64,000 nt of DNA from Variovorax sp. OAS795 (GTDB lineage Bacteria; Pseudomonadota; Gammaproteobacteria; Burkholderiales; Burkholderiaceae_C): the NCBI RefSeq assembly GCF_040546685.1, contig NZ_JBEPOH010000001.1, forward strand, positions 1,488,001 through 1,552,000, read 5' to 3'. Both the position numbers and the translations under genes were made by a program. This document shows, piece after piece, positions 37,592-46,690 of the stretch. Numbering within the stretch: position 1 is the stretch's first letter; every line of letters starts with the position of its first letter. Below the pieces are notes generated by a model. The model made no database searches. It was not told the DNA's origin and was given only the letters and a program-made list of their open reading frames with translations.

Positions 37592-39985
37592 CTAGGCGGC
37601 GACCGGCCCGGTCTGGCCGGCAACGGCGGGCGGTGGCATGGCCGCATAGGGCACGAGTTCGATCTGCTCCGCGCGCATGCGGTCGAGAATCGTGAACAGC
37701 AGGTCGCTGCGCACCCCGCCCGCGAGCCGCGGGCTCGGCACATAGGCAATCGCCTGGAAGATCAGCAGGCCGCCCTCGACACCTTCGAGCGTGAGTGAAG
37801 GGGCGGGGGTTTCCAGCACACCCTCGTGCGCGCGGCAGGCTTCCAGGATGAGGTCGCGCACGCGCTGCGCGTCGGTGGTCAGCGGCATCGGCAGGCGGAT
37901 GAGCACCCGTCCTTCCGCATTGGTCAGCGTCATGTTGCGCACGGTCTTGGTGATGAACTCGGAGTTGGGCACGATCACCGTCGAGCGGTCCCCGAGCTGG
38001 ATCTCCGTGGCGCGCACGTTGATGCGCCGCACGTCGCCCTCCGTGGTGCCCAGCACCACCCAGTCGCCCACCTTCACCGGCTGCTCGGCCAGGAGGATGA
38101 GGCCCGAGATGAAGTTCTGCACGATCGCCTGCAGCCCGAAGCCGATGCCCACCGACAGCGCGCTGGCCACCCATGCGATGCGCTCCACGCCGATGCCCAG
38201 CGCCGAGAGGGAGAACGCGACCACGAGGATGCCGCCGACATAGCCGAGCAGCGTGGTGATCGAGCTCTGCATGCCGGGCTCGAACTGTGTGCTGGGCAGG
38301 TAGCTGCGCGAGAGCCAGCGCTTGAAGACCCTGAGCACGATGAAGCCGATCACGGCCACCGCGATGGCGCTCAGGATGGCGCCCGGCACCAGCTGGAACT
38401 CGCCGACCTTCACGCCGGTGCCGAACTTGCCGCTGCGCTGGAACACCTCGCTGGGCCCGGTGCCCAGGGGCGCCGCGAGCGCAATCAGCATGTAGAAGAA
38501 CAGCCCCACGCGGCTCAGGCCGGACAGCACGGTCGCGGCTTGGTCGAGCGTCTGCGGCGCGAACCCGAAGCTCTTCTGCAGGCGTTGGCCGAAGGTGCTG
38601 CGCGACGACACGCCAGCCATGAAGACGTCGTCGGCAAACTTGAACAGCACGTAGAACGCGGCCGCGACGATGCCGCTCCAGGTCAGCTGCGAGGCCAGGA
38701 AGCTCGCGAGCGCCACGTAGCCCAGGCCCACCAGGACCCATATCGCCACCATCAGGATGCCGATGCAGGCCACCAGCAGGCCCACCCACATCGGCCGCTC
38801 CGGCAGGTCGGCGTCGGGCGTGTCGGCGCGCAGGGGCCGCAGCCGCTGCAGCACCGCGGCGACCAGCGCGGTGAGCACCAGCGCGGTGAGCACGTGGGTG
38901 GCGACCACCGCCGCAAAGCTCGCTTCGACCAGCGCATTGATCTCCACCGGCGCCCAGGCCAGCGCAGCCACCGCGGCCACCAGCCACGGCAGCGGTGCCA
39001 ACCGGACCGCCATGGCATCGGGTATCGGCGGCAGCCGCCACGAAGGCCGGCGGGTGGCCAGGAGGCCGCGGCCCAGCCCGATCACGAAGGCCATGAACAC
39101 CAGCGCCTGCGCCATGGAGCGCATCGCCTTGCGCGCCTGCGGCTCCCAGGTGGCGTATTCCTCGAGCACGCGCACGAAGCCGTGCGCCGCCGCCGCGACC
39201 AGCAGCACGTGGCTCGCGACGATCGCGATCACCAGGAGCGAGCGCCGAAGCCGCCCCGCGGGCAGCAGCCGTGCGGCGATGCGCGTCAGCAGGTGCTCGG
39301 CCACCCAGGTACCCAGCACCGCGAACAGCAGGGCCACGGCCAGTGCCCCGAGCACCGCGACCCGCGTGCCTTGCTGCAGGGCCTGTGCGAGTCCGTCGCG
39401 CAGGCTGCCCACCATCGCCTTGAAGCGCGCCAGGTCGTTCGGCCATGCGGCTTGCAGGTCGGTCCAGAACTCGCCGGTCAGCGGCGAGGCCGCCCGCTCG
39501 GTGATCTGCGCCTCGAAGAGTTCGCGGCGCTGCGTCACCAGTTCGGTGGCGCGCTGCCGCACGTCGATGGACAGCAGGCGCGCCAGCCGGATGTCCGCGT
39601 CCAGCGCATTGCGTTCCTTCGTGAGCCGGCTGCGCTGGCGCGTGATGTCCGGATCTTCGGTGGCACCGGCGGCCGGCGGATTGCCGAGTTCACCGAGGCG
39701 CGCATTCAGGTCGGCCAGCTCGCCGGTGCGCGCCGCCACGAACTTGTCAGCCTGCGTGCCGATGTCGCTGATCTGCGCCAGCAGCTTGCGCATGTCCGCG
39801 CTGGAATCGGCCGCGGCGGTGATCTTGGTGAGCTGCTCGCGCAGCTCGGCGACGGTGGGTTCGGGTTCAGGGGCCGTGGCGGTGGTGCTGCTGGTGCTGG
39901 TGCCGCTGTCGGGCTGTGCCATCGCAGGGCCGCACGACAGCATGGCGGCCAGGCAAAGGGCCATCAGGCGTGGGATCAAACTCAT
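37592..39985 (-). CDS. Large MscS-family mechanosensitive channel (MscK/DUF3772 type)
   Basis: A 797-residue inner-membrane protein. A signal peptide (residues 1-24, ending AMAQ) leads to a periplasmic DUF3772-like region with helical, charge-rich sequence (TVAELREQLTKITAAADSS), then about ten membrane helices and a C-terminal MscS domain (ALGIGVERIAWVASALSVGIGFGLQAIVQNF region as pore helix, then VKVGDWVVLGTTEGDVRRINVRATEI). Such channels release solutes on hypo-osmotic shock. Start chosen at 39985 for the signal peptide. TATGAT lies seven bases before this ATG (leaderless candidate). Its C-terminal gene neighbour is the small membrane protein on the opposite strand. Confidence 0.88.
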   Translation of the reverse strand: MSLIPRLMALCLAAMLSCGPAMAQPDSGTSTSSTTATAPEPEPTVAELREQLTKITAAADSSADMRKLLAQISDIGTQADKFVAARTGELADLNARLGELGNPPAAGATEDPDITRQRSRLTKERNALDADIRLARLLSIDVRQRATELVTQRRELFEAQITERAASPLTGEFWTDLQAAWPNDLARFKAMVGSLRDGLAQALQQGTRVAVLGALAVALLFAVLGTWVAEHLLTRIAARLLPAGRLRRSLLVIAIVASHVLLVAAAAHGFVRVLEEYATWEPQARKAMRSMAQALVFMAFVIGLGRGLLATRRPSWRLPPIPDAMAVRLAPLPWLVAAVAALAWAPVEINALVEASFAAVVATHVLTALVLTALVAAVLQRLRPLRADTPDADLPERPMWVGLLVACIGILMVAIWVLVGLGYVALASFLASQLTWSGIVAAAFYVLFKFADDVFMAGVSSRSTFGQRLQKSFGFAPQTLDQAATVLSGLSRVGLFFYMLIALAAPLGTGPSEVFQRSGKFGTGVKVGEFQLVPGAILSAIAVAVIGFIVLRVFKRWLSRSYLPSTQFEPGMQSSITTLLGYVGGILVVAFSLSALGIGVERIAWVASALSVGIGFGLQAIVQNFISGLILLAEQPVKVGDWVVLGTTEGDVRRINVRATEIQLGDRSTVIVPNSEFITKTVRNMTLTNAEGRVLIRLPMPLTTDAQRVRDLILEACRAHEGVLETPAPSLTLEGVEGGLLIFQAIAYVPSPRLAGGVRSDLLFTILDRMRAEQIELVPYAAMPPPAVAGQTGPVAA

Positions 39986-39992
39986 GGCTGCC

Positions 39993-39998
39993 ATCATA
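39993..39998 (-). promoter_or_regulatory. -10-like hexamer for the mscK-like gene
   Basis: TATGAT on the minus strand ends seven bases before the ATG at 39985, and no Shine-Dalgarno sequence is visible. This fits the leaderless pattern found at several genes of the window. Confidence 0.35.
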
Positions 39999-40070
39999 GA
40001 AGGCAGCATTCCAGGGGCCCGGCGCGGCGCGTGACAGCGTGTGTCAGGCCGTCGCGGCCCGCTGCGGAGG

Positions 40071-40817
40071 TCAACCGGCGGGACTGAACAGGTCGACGCG
40101 GTCGGTGATGATGCCGTCGGTGCCGAGCACGATCAGCCGCTCTGCGGCCCATTCGTCGTTGACGGTGTAGCTCAGCGCGCGCATCCCGGCATCGTGCACC
40201 TGCGCCACCGTGGCGGCATTCCAGAGCGCGTGGTTGCAGACGACGGCGGCGCAGTCGAGCCCGGTCGCAGCCGCAAGCCAGCCGTCCTGGAGCGTATCGA
40301 GCAGCAACCCGCGCGGCAGCTCGGGCTGGACGGCCTGGGCTCCCGCCAGCGATTCGGCCTTGAACGACGTGAGCAGAGGCGGCGTGGCAGCGCCCTGCCA
40401 CAGCCGGGCCGCGAGCCGCGCCACCGCTTCGCCGGTTTCGCGCTCGGTCCCGGGCGTGGGCTTGATCTCGATGTTGAGCAGATGGCCGTTGGCCAGGCAG
40501 TAGCGCGCAAGGTTTTCCAGCGTGGCGAGCGGCTCACCCGCGAAGGCGCGCGAATGCCAGCTGCCCGCGTCGAGCTGCGAGAGCGCGCTCCAGGGCTGCG
40601 TGCCGCCGGTGCCCTGGCCGCTGGTGGTGCGGTCGAGCGTGGCGTCGTGCATCAGGAAGGCCACGCCGTCGGCGCTGAGCTTGGCGTCGCACTCGAACAT
40701 GCGGTAGCCGTGCGCGGCGCCGAGCCTGAAGGCCGCCAGCGTGTTCTCCGGCGCCAGCTTGCCGGCGCCGCGGTGGGCGATCCAGCGCGGGTAGGGCCAG
40801 GGTTTCAGCGCCGCCAT
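40071..40817 (-). CDS. ugpQ: Glycerophosphodiester phosphodiesterase (UgpQ)
   Basis: A 248-residue cytoplasmic enzyme hydrolysing glycerophosphodiesters to glycerol 3-phosphate and an alcohol. IAHRGAGKLAPENT (His15-Arg16), FECDAKLS (Glu42, Asp44), MHDATLDRTT (His57) and NIEIKP are the GDPD catalytic/metal motifs. No signal peptide is present, as in cytoplasmic UgpQ. It begins three bases after the ugpC stop, so it belongs to the ugpBAEC operon and acts on diesters entering through that importer. The downstream gap to the mscK-like gene (39986-40070) has no recognisable terminator. Confidence 0.95.
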   Translation of the reverse strand: MAALKPWPYPRWIAHRGAGKLAPENTLAAFRLGAAHGYRMFECDAKLSADGVAFLMHDATLDRTTSGQGTGGTQPWSALSQLDAGSWHSRAFAGEPLATLENLARYCLANGHLLNIEIKPTPGTERETGEAVARLAARLWQGAATPPLLTSFKAESLAGAQAVQPELPRGLLLDTLQDGWLAAATGLDCAAVVCNHALWNAATVAQVHDAGMRALSYTVNDEWAAERLIVLGTDGIITDRVDLFSPAG

Positions 40818-40820
40818 TCT

Positions 40821-41828
<1,008 letters not shown>

Positions 41829-41849
41829 GTTGTCTGTTCTGAATATCGG

Positions 41850-41964
41850 GTTGTGGCTGGCAGGCCTGTCCGGGGAAACACCGCGGAACCGGCTTCGCCG
41901 GGCCGCCGGTGTTGCCCCCTGGAGGGGGAGGCGGCCACACGAAGTGAGCCGCTTCGGAGGTGGG
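41850..41964. repeat. GC-rich palindromic repeat filling the ugpE-ugpC gap
   Basis: Three consecutive stem-loops fill the gap: a nested hairpin 41876-41913 (AACACCG...CCGGTGTT enclosing CCGGC-TTC-GCCGG), CCCCCT-GG-AGGGGG (41915-41928), and CGAAG...CTTCG (41940-41956). The arrangement is typical of a dispersed non-coding repeat of Comamonadaceae genomes, an attribution from memory that needs a search. On the ugp transcript it may alter ugpC expression. Confidence 0.55.
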
Positions 41965-42813
41965 CTACTTCTCGGTGTCGACCAGGCCCTTGACGAACCA
42001 GCGCTGCATCAGCACCACGACGATGGCCGGCGGAATGAGCGCCAGAATGGCCGTGGCCATCACGAGGTTCCAGTCGACCGCGGCGTCGCCCGAGGCGATC
42101 ATCCGCTTGATGCCGATGACCACCGGGTACATGTCCTCGGTGGTGGTGGCCAGGAGCGGCCAGAGGTACTGGTTCCAGCCGTAGATGAACTGGATCACGA
42201 AGAGCGCGGCGATCGACGTCTGCGACAACGGCACCAGGATGTCCTTGAAGAAGCGCATCGGCCCCGCGCCGTCTATTCGCGCGGCCTCGACCAGCTCGTC
42301 GGGCACCGAGAGAAAGAACTGCCGGAACAGGAAGGTCGCCGTGGCCGAGGCGATCAGCGGGATGGTCAGGCCCGCGTAGGTGTTGAGCATGTTCAGGTCG
42401 GCCAGGACCTTGTAGGTGGGCAGGATGCGCACCTCCACCGGCAGCATCAGCGTCACGAAGATCATCCAGAAGACGATCTTCTTGAACGGAAAGCGGAAGT
42501 ACACGATGGCAAAGGCGGAGAGCAGCGAGATCGCGATCTTGCCGATGCTGATGACCAGCGCCGTGACCAGGCTGATCCACATCATCCGGCCCACCACCAC
42601 GCGCGCGCCCTGCGTTTCGGTGCCGAGCAGGGCCGCGGTGTAGTTCTCGACCATGTGCGTGCCAGGCACGAGCGGCATTGGCACGCGCAGGATCTCGTCG
42701 CGCGTGTGGGTCGAGGCGACGAAGGCCAGGTAGATCGGAAAGACCACGATGGCGATCCCCAGGATCAGTACCACGTGCGACAGGACGGTGAGGCCGGGCC
42801 TGCGTTCAATCAT
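41965..42813 (-). CDS. ugpE: sn-glycerol-3-phosphate ABC transporter permease (UgpE)
   Basis: A 282-residue inner-membrane permease of the MalG class. [17 protein letters not shown] is the EAA loop; six hydrophobic segments are visible, the first directly after [13 protein letters not shown]. Pairs with UgpA (45 nt upstream). The last residues [13 protein letters not shown] are the usual end of the family. Confidence 0.93.
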   Translation of the reverse strand: MIERRPGLTVLSHVVLILGIAIVVFPIYLAFVASTHTRDEILRVPMPLVPGTHMVENYTAALLGTETQGARVVVGRMMWISLVTALVISIGKIAISLLSAFAIVYFRFPFKKIVFWMIFVTLMLPVEVRILPTYKVLADLNMLNTYAGLTIPLIASATATFLFRQFFLSVPDELVEAARIDGAGPMRFFKDILVPLSQTSIAALFVIQFIYGWNQYLWPLLATTTEDMYPVVIGIKRMIASGDAAVDWNLVMATAILALIPPAIVVVLMQRWFVKGLVDTEK

Positions 42814-42858
42814 GGCGGGTACTCCGGAAGAAGAAAGCAGAGAAGAAAGGATGCGCCA

Positions 42859-43740
42859 TCAGTACTGGACCTTCTTTTCGACGTAGCGGAACTGGATCAC
42901 CGTGAGCACGACCACGATCACCATCAGCACCACCGATTGCGCGGCCGAGCCGCCCAGGTCGAGCGCCCGGAAGCCGTCGTGCCAGACCTTGTAGACCAGG
43001 ATCGCGGTGTCGCGGCCCGGGCCGCCTTCGGTGGTGGCATGCACGATCGCGAAGGTGTCGAAGAAGGCGTACACCACGTTGATCACCAGCAGGAAGAAGG
43101 TGGTGGGCGACAGCAGCGGGAACTGGATGGTCATGAAGCGGCGCAGCGGTCCGGCGCCATCGATGGCCGCGGCCTCGATCAGCGCCTTGGGAATCGACTG
43201 CAGCCCGGCCAGGAAGAACAGGAAGTTGTAGGAAATCTGCTTCCAGATCGCGGCCACCACGATCAGCGACAGCGCCTGGTTGGAATTGAGCAGGTGGTTC
43301 CAGTCCATGCCCATCTTGCGCAGGCCATAGCTCACGACGCCGATGCTGGGCGAGAACATGAACACCCACAGCACGCCCGCGATCGCCGGGGCCACCGCGT
43401 ACGGAATGATCAGGAAGGTCTTGTAGAACAGCGAACCGCGCAGGATGCGGTCGGCAAAGATCGCCAGCAGCAGCGATATCGAGATGCCGATGCCGGCCAC
43501 CAGCACGGAGAACAGCGCGGTGACCTTGAACGACTCGATGTAGGCCGGATCATCGAACAGGGTCTTGAAGTTCTCAAGGCCCACGAAGGCGGTGGAGGTG
43601 CCGAAGGCGTCCTCGGTCTGCATCGACTGCCAGATCGCCTGGCTGGCGGGCCAGAAGAAGAACACCAGGATCACCGCCATCTGCGGCGCGATCAGCAGCC
43701 ATGGCAGCCATGCCGATCGGAATAGAACGCGTTTTTCCAT
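42859..43740 (-). CDS. ugpA: sn-glycerol-3-phosphate ABC transporter permease (UgpA)
   Basis: A 293-residue inner-membrane permease of the MalF class, with six hydrophobic segments and the EAA loop [18 protein letters not shown]. The opening [20 protein letters not shown] is typical of UgpA. A terminator-like hairpin lies upstream, between it and ugpB (43758-43802). It forms the membrane pore with UgpE. Confidence 0.93.
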   Translation of the reverse strand: MEKRVLFRSAWLPWLLIAPQMAVILVFFFWPASQAIWQSMQTEDAFGTSTAFVGLENFKTLFDDPAYIESFKVTALFSVLVAGIGISISLLLAIFADRILRGSLFYKTFLIIPYAVAPAIAGVLWVFMFSPSIGVVSYGLRKMGMDWNHLLNSNQALSLIVVAAIWKQISYNFLFFLAGLQSIPKALIEAAAIDGAGPLRRFMTIQFPLLSPTTFFLLVINVVYAFFDTFAIVHATTEGGPGRDTAILVYKVWHDGFRALDLGGSAAQSVVLMVIVVVLTVIQFRYVEKKVQY

Positions 43741-43757
43741 AGCCCCTCGAATCCCTC

Positions 43758-43802
43758 AAAAACGAAACGCCCGCCCACGGCCTTTGCAGTGGCGGGCGGG
43801 CG
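43758..43802 (-). terminator. Terminator-like stem between ugpB and ugpA
   Basis: On the minus strand CGCCCGCCC (with CAC) pairs with GGGCGGGCG around a GC-rich loop (43768-43778 with 43789-43802, small bulge), followed by TTTCGTTTTTG. It has the layout of a partial intrinsic terminator placed between the binding-protein gene and the permease gene. Confidence 0.6.
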
Positions 43803-43832
43803 AGTCTACTCGGCGCCGAGCCGATCGGGGCT

Positions 43833-45143
43833 TCAGCCCTTGTTTGCCTTCTCGAAGCGTTCGAGCTGCTCGTTGCCGCGCTTGACGGCGGCATCGAGGG
43901 CTTCCTTGGCGGAACGCTTGCCGTTCCAGATCTGTTCGGTTTCCTCGTCGATGATGGTCCGGATCTGCACGAAGCTGCCCAGGCGCACGCCGCGCGACTT
44001 GTCGGTGGTCTTGCGGATCATCTGCGTCACGGCCACGTCGGTGCCGGGGTTGTCCTTGTAGAAGCCCGAGGCGTCCGTCAGCTTGTAGGCCGCCGTGGTG
44101 ATGGGCAGGTAGCCCGTGCGCTTGTGGCTTTCAGACTGCACCTTGGTGTCGGACAGGAAGGTGAAGAAGTTGGCCACGCCCTTGTAGTGGTCGGCCGGCT
44201 TGCCGGACATGACCCAGAGGCTGGCGCCGCCGATCACGGTGTTCTGGGGCGCGCCCTTCACGTCGGGGTAGTAGGGCAGGGTGGAGATGCCGTACTTGAA
44301 CTTGGCGTCCTTGGCCACGCGTGCGTACAGGCCGGAGGAGCCCGTCATCATCGCGCACTCGCCCGAGGGGAAGGCGGCGTCGGCCGTGTTGTTGCGGCCC
44401 TTGTAGACGAAGGTGCCGTCCTTCGACATCCTGGCCAGGTTCTCGAAGTGCTTCACGTGCAGCGGCGAGTTGAAGGCCAGGCGCGCCGAGGTGCCGCCGA
44501 AGCCGTTGTTCTGCGTCGCATAGAGCGTGTTGTGCCAGGCCGAGAAGCTCTCGAGCTGGGTCCAGCTCATCCAGCTGGTGGTGAAGGGGCACTTGTGGCC
44601 GCTGGCCTTGAGCTTGTCGGCCGCGGCCATGACTTCGGGCCAGGTGGTGGGCGCCTTCTCGGGGTCCAGGCCGGCCGCCTTGAAGGCGTCCTTGTTGTAA
44701 TAGAAGATGGTCGTCGAGCTGTTGAACGGGAAGCTCAGCATCTGGCCATTGGGCGCGGTGTAGTAGCCCGACACGGCGGGCACGTAGACGCTGGGGTCGA
44801 ACTTGGCACCGCCCGAGTTCATCACCTCGCCCACGGGCTTGATCGCGCCCTTGGAGGCCATCATGGTGGCGGTGCCGACCTCGAACACCTGCAGGATGTC
44901 CGGCGCATTGCCGGCGCGGAAGGCCGCGATCGCGGCAGTCATCGATTCGTCGTACTGGCCCTTGTAGGTCGCGACGACCTTGAATTCCTTCTGGCTGGCG
45001 TTGTACTGCTTGGCGAGGTCGTTGACCCATTCGCCGAGCGGGCCGCTCATGGAATGCCACCACTGGATCTCGGTCTGGGCCTGGGCCGGGTTGAACAGCG
45101 TGGCGGCCAGCGCCGAGGCCAGCGCGAGCGTCTTGAATCGCAT
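43833..45143 (-). CDS. ugpB: sn-glycerol-3-phosphate-binding protein (UgpB)
   Basis: A 436-residue periplasmic binding protein. The signal peptide is residues 1-22 (ending AQAQ); TEIQWWHSMSGPLGEWVND, YKGQYDESMTAAIAAFRAG and NSSTTIFYYNKDAFK match UgpB. The ATG at 45143 has AGGAG nine bases upstream; the frame extends to 45218 without similarity. It is the first gene of the operon; a candidate Pho box and -10 lie upstream. Ugp imports glycerol 3-phosphate and glycerophosphodiesters, mainly under phosphate limitation in the well-studied cases. Confidence 0.95.
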   Translation of the reverse strand: MRFKTLALASALAATLFNPAQAQTEIQWWHSMSGPLGEWVNDLAKQYNASQKEFKVVATYKGQYDESMTAAIAAFRAGNAPDILQVFEVGTATMMASKGAIKPVGEVMNSGGAKFDPSVYVPAVSGYYTAPNGQMLSFPFNSSTTIFYYNKDAFKAAGLDPEKAPTTWPEVMAAADKLKASGHKCPFTTSWMSWTQLESFSAWHNTLYATQNNGFGGTSARLAFNSPLHVKHFENLARMSKDGTFVYKGRNNTADAAFPSGECAMMTGSSGLYARVAKDAKFKYGISTLPYYPDVKGAPQNTVIGGASLWVMSGKPADHYKGVANFFTFLSDTKVQSESHKRTGYLPITTAAYKLTDASGFYKDNPGTDVAVTQMIRKTTDKSRGVRLGSFVQIRTIIDEETEQIWNGKRSAKEALDAAVKRGNEQLERFEKANKG

Positions 45144-45174
45144 GAAGACTCCTGAAGGGAAAATGAAAGCGCGG

Positions 45175-45209
45175 ATGCTAGGGCATGTGCATGACACAGC
45201 CGCGTCACA
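45175..45209 (-). promoter_or_regulatory. Candidate Pho box and -10 of the ugp operon
   Basis: On the minus strand TGTGAC-N5-TGTGTCAT (45191-45209) shows two PhoB-like half-sites 11 bp apart, and TAGCAT (45175-45180) follows ten bases downstream, the usual position of a -10 beside a Pho box. The site is an imperfect match to the consensus. Confidence 0.45.
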
Positions 45210-45369
45210 TTGGCGCACGGACCGCTGTCATCTTCCAATCGGGAAAACCCCTTTGGCGCAAGGCTTCCGGCGGGGCGCGTCCCCTCGTGTTGCGCCGCAG
45301 CATGCTAGCATCGCATTCGCCTTTTTCGGCCTAGCCTGTTGCCGCGGCCGGGGCTTCCGAGAGTACGTC

Positions 45370-46602
45370 ATGAGCAGCAAAACCTCCCTCGAAAAAAGCC
45401 GGATCAAGTTCCTCTTGCTGGAGGGCATCCACCCCTCGGCGGTGGAGGTGCTGCGCGGCGCGGGCTACACCAACATCGAGTCGCTGCCCGGCGCGCTGCC
45501 CGACGCGGAGCTCAAGGCCAAGATCGCCGACGTCCACTTCCTGGGCATCCGTTCGCGCACGCAATTGACGGCCGAGGTGTTCGCGGCCGCCCACAAGCTG
45601 GTGGCAGCGGGTTGCTTCTGCATCGGCACCAACCAGGTCGACCTGGAAGCCGCGCGCGAACATGGCGTGGCGGTGTTCAACGCGCCTTATTCCAATACCC
45701 GCTCGGTGGCCGAACTGGTGCTGGCCGAAGCCATCCTGCTGCTGCGCGGCGTGCCTGAGAAAAGCGCCGTGGCCCACCGCGGCGGCTGGCTCAAGTCGGC
45801 CGAGAACGCCTTCGAGATCCGCGGCAAGACGCTGGGCATCGTGGGCTACGGCTCCATCGGCGCGCAGTTGTCGGTGCTGGCCGAGGCGCTGGGCATGCAC
45901 GTGGCCTTCTACGACGTGGTGACCAAGCTGCCGCTGGGCAATGCGCGCCAGGTGCGCGAGCTGCACCAGCTGCTGGCCCAGAGCGACATCGTGACCCTGC
46001 ACGTGCCCGAGACGCAGGCCACGCAGTGGATGATCGGCGAGGCGGAAATCGCCGCCATGAAGCCGGGTTCGATCCTGATCAACGCCTCGCGCGGCACGGT
46101 CGTCAAGATCGAGCCGCTGGCCGAGGCGCTGAAGCAGAAGAAGCTGCTGGGCGCCGCGATCGACGTCTTCCCCGTCGAGCCGCGCACCAACAAGGATGAG
46201 TTCCAGTCGCCGCTGCGCGGCCTGGACAACGTGCTCCTCACGCCCCACATCGGCGGCTCGACCATGGAGGCGCAGGCCAATATCGGCCTGGAGGTGGCGG
46301 AAAAGCTGGTGAAGTACAGCGACAACGGCACCTCGACCTCGTCGGTCAACTTTCCCGAGGTGGCGCTGCCGGCCCACCCCGGCAAGCACCGGCTGCTGCA
46401 CATCCACCGCAACGTGCCGGGCGTGCTGTCGGAGATCAACAAGATCTTCTCGGACAACAACATCAACATCTCCTCGCAGTTCCTGCAGACCAACGAGAAG
46501 ATCGGCTATGTGGTGATGGACATCGATGCGGCGTACTCCGACCTTGCGCTGGAAAAGCTGGCCAAGGTGAACGGGACGATCCGCAGCCGCGTGCTGTTCT
46601 GA
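45370..46602 (+). CDS. serA: D-3-phosphoglycerate dehydrogenase
   Basis: A 410-residue enzyme starting serine synthesis by oxidising 3-phosphoglycerate; length equals E. coli SerA. The substrate region is followed by the nucleotide motif [13 protein letters not shown], the catalytic arginine region INASRGTVV, and [14 protein letters not shown] (His). A C-terminal ACT domain ([17 protein letters not shown]) binds serine in the E. coli enzyme. The ATG at 45370 is chosen by the [19 protein letters not shown] opening typical of the family; the frame continues upstream. The next gene begins 88 bp downstream and encodes a large FAD/Fe-S oxidoreductase. Confidence 0.96.
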   Translation: MSSKTSLEKSRIKFLLLEGIHPSAVEVLRGAGYTNIESLPGALPDAELKAKIADVHFLGIRSRTQLTAEVFAAAHKLVAAGCFCIGTNQVDLEAAREHGVAVFNAPYSNTRSVAELVLAEAILLLRGVPEKSAVAHRGGWLKSAENAFEIRGKTLGIVGYGSIGAQLSVLAEALGMHVAFYDVVTKLPLGNARQVRELHQLLAQSDIVTLHVPETQATQWMIGEAEIAAMKPGSILINASRGTVVKIEPLAEALKQKKLLGAAIDVFPVEPRTNKDEFQSPLRGLDNVLLTPHIGGSTMEAQANIGLEVAEKLVKYSDNGTSTSSVNFPEVALPAHPGKHRLLHIHRNVPGVLSEINKIFSDNNINISSQFLQTNEKIGYVVMDIDAAYSDLALEKLAKVNGTIRSRVLF

Positions 46603-46634
46603 GGCACCTCCGGGCAAACCCCCGGGCGCTGGCC

Positions 46635-46640
46635 TAAAAT
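46635..46640 (+). promoter_or_regulatory. Possible -10 for the FAD/Fe-S oxidoreductase gene
   Basis: TAAAAT lies 50 bases before the ATG at 46691; no good -35 is seen at the usual distance. A hairpin GGGCGC-GCA-GCGCCC (46657-46671) lies in the leader, just before the ribosome site GAGGTG. Co-transcription with serA is equally possible. Confidence 0.35.
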
Positions 46641-46690
46641 CCCCACCCCCGGCTATGGGCGCGCAGCGCCCGGCCGAGGTGCCACCCCCG

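Noticed and set aside
44980..45369. Upstream extension of serA across the ugpB start
   Set aside because: The extra 130 codons overlap the opposite-strand ugpB gene and its promoter, while SerA proteins begin at the chosen ATG.
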